A stretch of DNA of 64,000 nucleotides from Bifiguratus adelaidae (Eukaryota; Mucoromycota; Endogonomycetes; Endogonales), in assembly GCA_002261195.1 (NCBI GenBank), contig MVBO01000043.1:5114-69113 (forward strand), read 5' to 3'. The notes below the pieces were generated by a model. It was not told the DNA's origin and searched no databases. It saw only the letters and a list, made by a program, of their open reading frames with translations. Made by a program: the position numbers and the translations under genes. Of this stretch, positions 10,581 through 21,313 are shown piece after piece (the stretch's first letter is position 1; every line of letters starts with the position of its first letter).

Positions 10581-12514
10581 ATGACAACGGAATCGGCCAG
10601 TGGTATGAGCACCTACTTGGTCCACTTTGCGCAGGTAAGTAGACTTGCTCTCAACGCCCTTGCCTTGTACGATCTAGAAGCAATGGGCTCATTTACTTGA
10701 GTAGACGCATGAAGATTTTCGGCTAGCGGAACTCGACGCCATTGCTACACTAGAAAACATTCCTCTTCAATATAACAAGGACGAGTACAAGCTTTGGGTA
10801 TGTGCGCTAGTATTTATGCCAATACACCGGTTCTTACACCAGTTGCGGCCTATAGTGTCCTTTTATTCGAGTTCAGCTCAGGAATGACGAGGATGCGAGA
10901 AAATTGGCCGCTCGATCTATCCTGATAAAGTAGGCATCACGGCAAACTGACTCATCTTGCCATCGGCTTATATCTAACACATGAATGACATAGAAAAATA
11001 TATCAATTGTGGGGAGAAGGCAAAGATTACGTCCAAGTACACGCTCAAGTCAAGCATGATCCGGATCGATGGGTAAGATCATGTCTGTATGCGGCCAAAA
11101 AGCCTCATCCGATCTATCCATAGGCTCCTTACAGATTCGCATCATTCAAATTTCGCATACAGACTTTCAGCTCCACCAGAACCCAAGAAGAACAGTTGGC
11201 CATTATCCAATCCTTTGGTTATCTCGATTTTAAAGGCGAGATCAAGATGCACAATCCGGATGTCAGTTTTGCTGTACTTGAAGACTATGGTAAACATACG
11301 CACAGCACTCAAGCAAAAGTGCCGTTGTGGATCTACTTCGGCAAAGAGGTAAGCCGTCAATTCCGAAGACATTATGTCAACAGACAAGCTCATGCCACCT
11401 TTCCATCAGGTCGCAGAAAGTAGTCGTGACGCTATATTAAAGTACAACCTGAAGAAACGAAAGTACATCGGCACCACATCCATGGACGCTGAGCTATCAC
11501 TCATTATGGCGAATCAAGCTTTGGTAAGTCAAGACGCAGTCGTTGCGATTGCTATTATTCATCATCTGCTGCAGGTGCGTCCCGGCAAACTCGTATATGA
11601 CCCTTTTGTGGGCACCGGTAGCTTTCTGTTAACCTGCGCACACTTTGGTGCCTACACTTTGGGCTCCGATATTGACGGCCGGCAAATCAGGGGAAAAGGT
11701 GGGTGGATACATTCAAATCGTACACCTAGAACGCCGAATTGACGTTCCGTCCGGCTTCGACAGAGGGACTTTCCATTACCGCTAACGTCGAACAATATAA
11801 TCTCGCATCACTGGTCCTGGATCAGCTCACTTTTGACATCACACACCATCCGTGGAGAGCCGTACCACTGTTTGACGCCATTGTCACCGACCCTCCTTAT
11901 GGTGTCAGAGCAGGTGCAAAGAGGTTAGGACGAAAAGATCCAACCAAACAATCTACACAGCCACGTATCTACCAAGGCAAACCCATTCATGAACGGGAAG
12001 AATACGTACCTCCGACGAAACCCTACGAAATGTCTGAAGTTTTGGTGGATTTGCTCGAGTTTTCGGCCTTATATCTCAATCTTCATGGCAGACTGGTATA
12101 TTGGCTACCTACAGTCACGGAAGAGTACCGTGACGAGGATGTGCCTACCCATCCGGCCATGAGGCTGGTTGCGAACAGCGAACAAAATTTCGGACCTTGG
12201 GCTCGGCGCCTGATTACGATGGAAAAGATTGCTCCCTATCCAACGGACAAGACAGACGACTCGCTAGTAGAAGCGGTAGACAAGCACCTTGATCTCAACG
12301 ATACCGAGCACGTTCCTGCCCATAACGATGTCAAATCACGCATACGACCGCAGGTGCCCGGAAATCGTACGAAAGGGGATCAACCCGGGCATTACGCTTT
12401 TAGAGACAAGGTAAGCTAGGTTTTAGCCCATGAAAGACATGCTCATGCCTTGCACAGTACTTTTCCGCTTTCGGCAGGGATACGCAAAGTAATGTCGAAG
12501 AAGAACTTCTATAG
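10581..12514 (+). CDS. TRM11: tRNA (guanine10-N2)-methyltransferase Trm11
   Basis: Trm11 with Trm112 makes N2-methylguanosine at position 10 of tRNAs, using S-adenosylmethionine, in the cytosol. Nine short exons join in frame. The N-terminal half carries the THUMP-like region (THEDFRLAELDAIATLENI, FASFKFRIQTFSSTRTQ). Next comes the very conserved block KKRKYIGTTSMDAELSLIMA. The methyltransferase core follows, with motif I VYDPFVGTGSFLLTCAHFG, a SAM-ribose acidic residue in GSDID, and the catalytic DPPY motif in DAIVTDPPYGVRAG. The last exon is tiny and ends EEELL. All family hallmarks are present. The 3' end lies 29 bp from the convergent EI24-like gene. Confidence 0.92.
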
Positions 12515-12543
12515 ACCATGTATCATTGTACTGAACGATAGAC

Positions 12544-14005
12544 CTATACCCGCTTTCGAAGTATATCCTGACGGGTTTCTGCCAGAGGGATTTGAGTTCT
12601 CGCTGCTGGTTCGTTGAACACACCGCCACCCAACAACGACCGCAACAGATATATGGCTAGATCAGCTATTCTATAGGGTGCGTAGAAAACAGGAAGACGT
12701 TGAGGTATCCAGCGAGATAACATGGGAGGACTGGACGACTGAGACGAGGACGTAGACTCTGGTGTGGTAGGGAGGGGAAGGGCTGCTGTCCCCATGATGA
12801 TGTACTGCGATAACTTGGTCAGGCCGCACGTCGAACAACGAACTCAGCGAGTCAACTTACGCATGGGAACAAGAGAGCGAACGTAGCAAACGATACCAGA
12901 GTCGGCGTGAAGTAGGTTGCAAACGTTAGTGGAAGACCTGTGATGGAAGTGTTATAAGTCCATGTTTCAACATTTACGTCCAGCCTACTAACCAAATCCG
13001 AGAAAGTATGCCCAATGCTTTTCCAGGTACTCCGTCCGCCGATCCAGTGTCATCCCTTGATGAATCCATTTGTACCTGATAAGAATGACCACATCAATCC
13101 ACGATCGCAAAACCGCTTAAAGGCATGCAACTCACTCAAAACAGTAGTAAGCGGTTGCCCAACAGAGTACGAAAAAGCCAAATATCTTTCCGACAATGGG
13201 CACGATTCCCAGTAACGAACCAGAGGCCATGAAAATTCCTAAGACAATAGTCCTATAAATTGCATTTGCTAGGTTGCCAGACGTTCCAGCACGACTAGCT
13301 GCGCTTGCTTGCGTGGATGGTATAGGGGTAGGATTGGAAGATGTCGATGCGGATTGATCAGGAGCCTCTCGTTGTTGCCGGCGCGAGGATTGACGGGATT
13401 GAGTTTGTAGCGTGAAGGCACGGTCAGCGACGGACTGATACAATGCAGAGCTACTCGCTTGACTGACGCCATACGTTGGATACACCCACAACAGCTTGTG
13501 CAAGGTTGAGTAAGTCGCAAAGGATACATTGGGTACATACTTACAAGATATAGACCGTTAAAGATCTGTGAACTGGAGATGTATTGATATTTCGGATCTA
13601 AGGAAGACAGATGTAGCTCAGCCCTCTGTCTTACGCTTCCAAACGTCCAATGCAACAATGGCTGAAACACCTGCTGAAAGATCACGAAGCTACCCACGAA
13701 CAAAACCGCGTTTGTGAGGAGGACTTTGACTGTGGCTACTCGAATTGTTTCTGATCTATTGTCCACATCAGTACACAACGCTCAGCATGTCTTAGCCCGA
13801 CATACAGATATATTGTAATGAGAGTCTTTGGCCAGGACATGGCGTCTACAACACCTGCCCAGAACCATGATGCAGTCAGCTTGAGAGACCTGTCAAAACT
13901 GAGGTCGCGACGAGTATACTCTCGTGGTCGTTGCGACGCAGTATCTGCGTAGGCGTAAGGTTGACTCACGTTAACGGTTCCGCCATGACGCCTGTAAGGG
14001 TCCAT
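12544..14005 (-). CDS. EI24/etoposide-induced 2.4-like ER membrane protein
   Basis: EI24 proteins are multi-spanning ER proteins; the metazoan members act in autophagy (EPG-4) and growth control. The product starts MDPYRRHGGT and has repeated hydrophobic segments: WFWAGVVDAM, VLLTNAVLFVGSFVIFQQVF, AIYRTIVLGIFMASGSLLGI and VPIVGKIFGFFVLCWATAYY. Then come the family landmarks KWIHQGMTLDRRTEYLEKHW and AYFLGFGLPLTFATYF. A Ser/Gln-rich loop separates the second and third hydrophobic segments, and a short Ser/Pro-rich tail ends the protein. At least four introns split the gene (for example after IYL, after GLYL, after YYCFE and after GF). Whether GTGAGT near 13970 is also a used donor is unclear; the frame stays open either way. 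The order of landmarks supports the family well; the cellular role is inference. Confidence 0.75.
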
Positions 14006-14422
14006 AACTGCGGCTACTGTCTTTGGCTCCCGCGCAGGTGAATTGGTTATGTCACGTGACCTATTGTATCACTCATTTCTCAATCAAGGGCCCAATCAGA
14101 GTTGAATCAATGCACCAAAGTCGTCATTGCAAACAACTGTGCAATGGAAACCACCCTGGTCAGTGCTTCCAATTGTATAGAGCAATTGTGAGTACCAGGT
14201 TGTCGGTACCTTGATGGCGTGGCCGGTCTTTCTGGGAAGCTTGCGATAAATTAAAAAGGTGCCGAAAGGTGGCAAATGTTAATGAACAAATGTGTCAGAG
14301 TCCGTACCTGTGGCAATCTGCTCATCTCAGGAACACTTGCGAATAAACCCTTCTTGCACCGCTACTAGCTTGTTGATGGTCGTAGTTTAGCCTTCGACCC
14401 TCGTCACGATTGATACGTCAGA
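14006..14422. promoter_or_regulatory. Divergent intergenic region
   Basis: About 417 bp hold the promoters of the EI24-like gene (-) and the chitin synthase (+). I see no coding sequence, RNA gene or clear repeat. Confidence 0.5.
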
Positions 14423-17400
14423 ATGAACGAGGATGTGGTGCCAATAACGAATTTGCAATCCCTTTCAGACACATCAGTCGAAGACATTGAGAGGATTTCT
14501 CTGTCACAAGCAAATAATGGAGTGAAGATTGTCTCTATACATAATCGCTTTCTGCTTCACTTGGATGACAATGCCAATGCCAACGGATCAGCTACGCTTT
14601 CGTCGCTGCCGCAATCTCCAAGCTTCATTGACACTCAAACGATTAGCGATGAACAGCGATCTCTCCAGCAATTCATCGACACTATTTATGCACATATGAA
14701 ATGCTTTCACAGATCTCAGAGCCTTGTATTCACGTACGTATAATGTTATCTACACGCTCTATCCTCATGTTCGTTCTACAGCGGTATACGTGGAGCGAGT
14801 CCCTTGCGGCTGCTAGAGAGTGCGATAAACTGCTTACTCTCAAAATCTATAAAAGCCACTTCCAGGCTGCAAAACCGAATACTTGCCATGCATTCCGTGT
14901 TCGAGTCGCTTGCTACCTATGTCACCGATGGTCAGTTACAGAGATTACAAGGTCAGAACATCCAACTGCACTTCAATCGCACCGGAAAATGCGTTGGAAT
15001 ACAGATACGTTACGTTTTTCCAAGCGCTACGCACGCTGAGATATTGCAACGAACGTACAGTGATAACGTCGCCTTCCGGCGGATTCTCGCAAGCTTGGAC
15101 CATAGCGAGAAAGCATTCTATCATATCTCACCAAGACTTCTGGACGGCATAGTAAAAGCCCAGGAGCACGAAGACGGTCTCGCATTCGTCCAATGTCTGC
15201 TTTCTGCTGGGGCAAAATCCGATGACATCAAGCAAACAAAGCGGCTCATAGCCATCATTCTCCATCTTCATAATTGCCGGTTTACAGACGAAAACTCAGG
15301 CACCACGCTAAGGGAAGATCAGCATTCAACGTTTGTAGCCGACCATTTTGGCATCACATATGATGCTCTGAACGGCTTGCTCACCACGCAGACTGTACAA
15401 CTTGGCGTGGACAGAACGACCATCTTGCTGAACTCGGGTCAGGCCAAGCAAAGGCGTCTTATGCTGGGACAATCCATATTTTACTCTTTCACATGCTGGC
15501 TTATGGAGAAATTGAACAAGTGCTTTAGCAGAAATGAACATGCGTGTGTTATCAACATATTGGACATATACGGCGGCATACCGGATGCAATGGACGTTAT
15601 AGATGCTGAGAGAGTATGGAACAACATTCGCATGGAATGCGGCTTTTCATGCCTTCAACAAGTGAAGCAACCTATAGTGCCAGAACAAACTGGAGTCCAA
15701 TCTGAGCTACTGGGATCAATCATCGACAGTGTGCTTCATTTTCTGAACAGCCAAGACATTGCGGCATCAGCACAGCGGGACGATAATCATAAAGCCCAGC
15801 TTGACAATGCAACTAATGAAAACGTGCAATCCATTCACTTCCAACATTTCTTTGGTCCAAGGCAATATCGAAAGGACGCGATTCTTCAAAGTGTCAACTT
15901 TTATGATTCGGAATTGTCAGCAGCGCTATCTTCGAACTTTGATGGTATAAGATCTGAGATGCCTTTTATTGTTCGATTGCTCATTGAACATGGTCAACAT
16001 CCGGCTGGACCTACTCGTGACGATCATCTTAGCGACCAAATGCGACATGTTCGCCACAGGCAGCCGTTTGATCCCTCCCAGTTGCGGTGTTTGAATGATA
16101 TACTCGGTTATGGAAACATTTGGCCCCTACTTACATTGCAATCAACGGGGTCCATTCCACTCAAAACTCAGATTCAGCTTTATAATGTTGAACAGATTGC
16201 GGCTGACAACGCGGCTTCGCGCCCAATTGCCTACCTATTATCAGAATTTTACAGTCGGTACCGTACGTTTTTACAGTTGCCCGAAGGCATCGATGCAACA
16301 TTTGAAGAAGTCATGACATTTCTTCACGAGGTTTCTGTCACCCAATCACACTACGCGATAGACGATGCACAGGTCAGTGAACTTGCAGATGATGTCTAGT
16401 ATTCAAGCTATGACTAACGACTACGATCTCAGATATGCTTGAGTCTTTCCGCGTGGAACACCATAGAGCAAGCCCGTAATGCCCACAAAAGAGGTTCACG
16501 CTCCCGGTCTCTGCATGATGACACCTTATCGAGCGCAACTGGCACACCATTCGCTGAGGAAACATCATCTTCCGACATTTTAATGTCATCTACCCCCGAG
16601 GACGTCGAAAGCCAGAATTATACGTCGGACTATCACTACCAATCCCCTGACGGACCTACCTTTGATCAGTTACCTGATGATAGCAACCGCCTTGAAAAGG
16701 TTCAGACCACGAACAATGCACCAGACTCGTCAAAGAATAACCCGCAAAAGAAGAGATCTTCTGCCCGAACGAATTGGGTTATATTAACATGGTTGCTTAC
16801 ATGGTGGATACCCCCATTCAGCTTGCAACTACTGACAATAATGAAACGACCAGGCGTCAGAATGGCCTGGCGAGAGAAAGTTGCGCTTTGCATCCTCATA
16901 TTTCTTCTTTCCGCCGCCATTATTATCTTCATTGCATTTTTCGGCAATTGGGTTTGCCCTCATCAAGACGTATTCTCAACTTCCGAGCTTCAGGCGCATT
17001 CCGAGAATTCTCAAGCTTATGTTGCCATTAGAGGTGAGATTTTTGATCTCACATCTTTTGCTCCTCATCACTGGGCCAACGATGTCGTCCCGACAAAATC
17101 GATCTATCAGTATGCCGGGAAGGACGCAACAGACCTCTTTCCTGTTCAGGTGTCGGCTCTCTGCGACGGAATTACCGGCTCAGTGGCGCCTGAGGTTGTT
17201 CTGGATTTTCACGTTAACCTCACAGATCCTAACGGAGCATATCACGACTTCCGGTACTTCACAAATGATTCGCGACCGGATTGGTATTTTGAACAGATGG
17301 TATACATGCGCAAGAATTATCGATTGGGATTTATGGGCTATGATCCAAACGATATCAAGTCGCAAGCTACAAAGCAAGTACAACTGGGAGGCATATCCAC

Positions 17401-19759
17401 TACGCGCAGCTGGGCTGTGATCGACAACAACGTCTACGATTTGACCTACTACTTACTTGGTGGTCGGCAAGTTCGAGCGCCGCCAGGTGAAGCTGCGCCC
17501 ACCAACGTGGACACCGATTTCATGGATAACGCCATTGTACAGCTCTTCAAACAGAAAGCTGGCAGTGATATTACTGATTACTTCAATGCGTTACCGATGG
17601 ACCCAGTCGTACGGAAGAGACAGCTGGTCTGTCTGAGAAATCTGTTCTTTGTCGGAAAGGTGGATCAACGAAACTCTGCTAGGTGTCTCTTCTCAGAATA
17701 CCTACTTCTAATCATATCCGGATGCCTTGGTGCGGTCATCTTTTTCAAATTTCTAGCAGCCTTACAATTAGGAACGAAGCGAGAACCACAGGAGTTTGAC
17801 AAATTCGTCATTTGTCAAGTGCCATGTTACACGGAAGGAGAAGAGTCTTTGAAGAAGACGATCAATTCCTTAGCAGCTTTGAAATATGACGATAGACGCA
17901 AGCTTCTCTTCATAATCTGCGACGGCATGATTGTAGGCAGCGGGAACGATCGACCGACACCTAGAATCGTTCTCGACATCCTTGGAGCCGATCAAACTGT
18001 CGATCCGGAAGCTCTCAGTTTCGAATCACTAGGTGAGGGCGCGAAACAGCACAATCGGGCCAAAATCTATTCCGGTCTGTATGAGTTTGCCGGACATGTG
18101 GTGCCGTATATAGTTCTTGTCAAGGTCGGCACTCCTCAAGAAATTTCAAGACCAGGTAACCGTGGCAAACGGGATTCGCAAATGATCTTGATGAAATTCT
18201 TGAATCACGTTCATTTCAATACTGGGATGGCACTAGCAGAACTAGAAATCTATCATCAAATCAAGAATGTCATTGGCGTCGACCCGAATTTCTACGAATT
18301 TCTGCTCATGATTGATGCCGATACTGAGGTGCAACCAGACGCTTTGAACCGTATGGTCTCGTCCTTCGTTCATGATTCCAAAATAATAGGCCTGTGTGGT
18401 GAAACCACTCTATCGAATGAGAAGCACAGCTGGATTACCATGATTCAAGTATATGAATATTACATATCGCATCATCTGTCCAAGGCTTTCGAATCGCTGT
18501 TTGGCTCGGTGACTTGTCTGCCAGGTTGCTTTTGCATGTATCGCGTTCGCTCTGCGGCCAAATCTCAGCCTCTTCTCATAAGCAATCAGGTGATTGGTGA
18601 TTATTCGGAGAACTGCGTTGATACGCTTCATTTAAAGAATCTACTTCATCTCGGAGAAGATCGTTATTTGACGACGCTGATCCTCAAACACTTCCCCAAC
18701 TATAAGACGAAATTCATTCCCGATGCAGGCTGCCAAACAGTCGCCCCAGACGATTGGAAAGTCTTATTATCACAACGTCGTCGCTGGATCAATTCCACGG
18801 TACACAACTTGCTCGAATTGGTGTTCTTGCCGCAGTTATGTGGATTCTGCTGCTTTTCTATGAGGTTCGTTGTGATACTCGACCTTGTGGGGACATTGGT
18901 AATGCCGGCAGTCGTTTGTTATCTGGGATATCTCGTATATCAGACCTCCGTATCGACAAGCAACGTACCAATGATGTCCATGATCATTCTTGCCATGGTG
19001 TACGGTCTTCAGGCTATCATCTTCCTTATTCGCCGCAAATGGGAGCATATTGGATGGATGATTGTCTACATTCTCGCGATTCCGCTCTTCTCATTTGCGA
19101 TCCCTATCTATTCATTTTGGCATTTCGATGACTTCTCCTGGGGCAACACTCGTGTTGTGCTCGGTGAGAATGGCAAGAAAGTCGCCGCCACGGAGGATCA
19201 AGTCTCGTTTGATCCCAAGTCAATCCCACGCAAGACATGGCAAGAATATGAGAACGAATTGTGGGAGCTTGGTTCCTATGTGTCCGAGAAGTCTGGGCAT
19301 ACTTTCAAGAGTCAACGCTCGCGACAAACCTTTTCGCATCAATCTGCTTTCCTTTCTACAGCTAATTCTATCTATTCAGCCGACTCAGCCCGCGGTGTCC
19401 CGCGGTATTCGGTCGATTCAGGGCGCAATTACGCACCGACCATAGGGAGTCACCCTTACGGTATGCCATTATCCAACTTCTCGTATGGATCGGTAGATGA
19501 CATTCTGCATGCAGATATGCGATCCATGGGGCCAGCAAGTGCTGTTGAATATCCAATACCATATCATTCAATGCCATCGGGTTTCTCAGACTCGGAAATC
19601 ATTGAATGTATCCGCCAAGTGCTTGGTAAAGCCGATTTGATGACCATCACACGAAAGCAAGTCCGCCGACAAGTCGAGGAGCGATTACAAGTTGACCTGA
19701 CTTACAAGAGGGAGTTTGTGAATTACTGCATAGAGAACATCCTGTTGGGTAATCTCTGA
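14423..19759 (+). CDS. Chitin synthase with N-terminal myosin-like domain
   Basis: This plasma-membrane enzyme polymerises UDP-N-acetylglucosamine into chitin. Three exons (14423-14733, 14782-16372, 16433-19759) give about 1742 residues. Residues about 60-650 resemble a myosin motor (NRILAMHSVFESLATYVTDG, LLHTxT-type transducer LNGLLTTQTVQLGVDRTTIL, FTCWLMEKLNKCF, ILDIYG). The P-loop position reads TGIRGASPLRLLES, without the GKT of active myosins. Then come membrane spans near 749-805, a cytochrome b5-like domain (VAIRGEIFDLTSFAPHHW), and the GT2 core: CDGMIVGSGNDRPTPRI, DADTEVQPD (about 1262), GCFCMYR, EDRYLTTLIL and the catalytic QRRRW (about 1415). A membrane cluster follows, then a DEK_C domain (IIECIRQVLGKADLMTITRK). 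This is the class V/VII architecture, and loss of the P-loop points to class VII. Confidence 0.95.
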
Positions 19760-19992
19760 TTCCTACATCTTTCATTTTGTATAGATGATCTAGCAAATGT
19801 TATATAGAGTGGAAATGATATCACATTTAAATTATTGTCGCGGGCCCTAGAAAGATTACACTATGGCCGAAAATATAACTGTACATACCGCCTTGTGAAA
19901 GCATTTGTCTTCATTCTCATATTACATATGTCTGCTTACATTTGCACAGTAGGGAACTAAGTAAGATGAATACAGCATATTTAAAATGCAAT
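19760..19992. other. 3' intergenic region between convergent genes
   Basis: This 233-bp AT-rich spacer holds the 3' ends of the chitin synthase (+) and the aldolase/adducin gene (-). No further feature is seen. Confidence 0.5.
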
Positions 19993-20977
19993 TCAATACT
20001 CGATGCAATCGGGTTGCTCTTGTATGATCAAGTCGCACATGGGCTGCAGACTGAACCATCCAGCGTTAGGAGTCCCTACCACGTCAAAGGTGACTTTGGC
20101 GACGTCATCCTCAATGCAGCGAAGACCCTTGTAGCCGTTTGGAGAGGCTGCTTCTGCAAGTAATTGTGCTTGACAACAACGCTCCATGGAGATGAACCAC
20201 CAGATTGCCTCTTCGACTGTTCGTCCAACGGTAAGCAAACCGTGATTTGAAAGAATGACTGCCTTGTTGGTAGGACCGAGGGCAGACGCAATGCGACGGC
20301 CTTCTTCGACATCATACACGACGCCAGCATAGTCATCAAAGACCGAATGATGGTTGTAGAAAGCGCAAGCATCTTGAGTGATGGGCAAAAGCGGGCGCGC
20401 AAAGCTCGAAAAGGCCTTGCCGTACATGGAATGTGTATGACAGGCGGTAATGGCGTCGGAACGGGCAGCATGGATTTGTGAGTGGATAGCAAAAGCGGCT
20501 TTGTTGACACTTTGCCCACCACGGACCAGTTCGCCTTCGTGATCGACAAGCACCAAGTCGCGAGGTTTGATCTGTCCAAAGTGCACACCGAAAGGATTTA
20601 CCCAAAAGAGATCCGGATATTCTGGATCACGGCATGTCATATGACCTGCAACACCTTCATCGAAGCTATATTTTGAGAAAAGACGGAATCCGATCGCAAG
20701 GCGTTGCAGACGATGTCTACGTTCATCTGCGAAGCCAGCAAACTTGGGGGGCATCGGAAGCTTGACGGCTATTTGCTCGGCTTCTCTAGCCTGCTCCTCT
20801 GTCTCATCTCCAGAGAGGACGACATGACGGTGGGAGCGATTGAAGATGGCTCCCTGGCTGCTGGCGACTCTACAGGGGTCGTGTGAATATATGGTGGCGA
20901 AACAGACAACGCGCGCAGACTCACTTAAATTCCTCAGTTCCTTGGTTGTCCCCAACTGCTTCTGACACTGGTGGCAT
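19993..20977 (-). CDS. Class II aldolase/adducin-domain protein (Mug14-like)
   Basis: Two exons (20925-20977, 19993-20869) encode about 309 residues starting MPPVSEAVGDNQGTEEFK. The class II aldolase/adducin fold is evident: RLAIGFRLFSKYSFDEGVAG, VNPFGVHFGQIKPRDLVLVD, the metal-binding HxH in DAITACHTHSMYGKAFSSF, and VILSNHGLLTVGRTVEEAIW. The C-terminus (AGWFSLQPMCDLIIQEQPD) resembles the fission yeast Mug14 group, whose substrate is unknown. The start was chosen because a good 55-nt intron (GTGAGT to CTGTAG) follows the first exon; an unspliced frame from further upstream is also open but begins with unlikely sequence. The retained histidines suggest a metal-dependent enzyme, not a structural adducin. 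Confidence 0.85.
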
Positions 20978-21313
20978 GGTGAAAGCGATAAAGGAGGATT
21001 ATTCGATGCGAAGGAGTACCTGATTGATAAAAGTGGGAAACCTGTCATCTGCGTTTGTTCCCCCCCACTTAGAGGGATTTCCTAATTTGTAATCATGCTT
21101 ATGCTCGATCACGGCCTGGGAAAGGAGCTCGTTGTGGTGTCACCGTATCGTGCGCACCTCCGGTGGTCCTATGCAAAGCTTACGGCATGAGTCTATTGCA
21201 GGTATGGAGGCAGCCTTCTATTGCGTATGGATGCTTGGTTGGGAAGAGCAAATCTTCTTGTCCCGAACGACAGACTTTGTAATGTTAGGATACAACGTCA
21301 TACTTTGCAAGGA
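20978..21313. promoter_or_regulatory. Intergenic region upstream of the aldolase/adducin gene
   Basis: About 336 bp between the stop of the PX-PB1 gene and the start of the aldolase/adducin gene, both minus strand. It contains a seven-base C run at 21060-21066. No gene is seen. Confidence 0.45.

Noticed and set aside
20870-21048. An unspliced longer N-terminus for the aldolase/adducin protein
   Set aside because: A good intron (20870-20924) and an in-frame ATG at 20977 give a normal-sized protein; the extra upstream residues look like intron and leader sequence.
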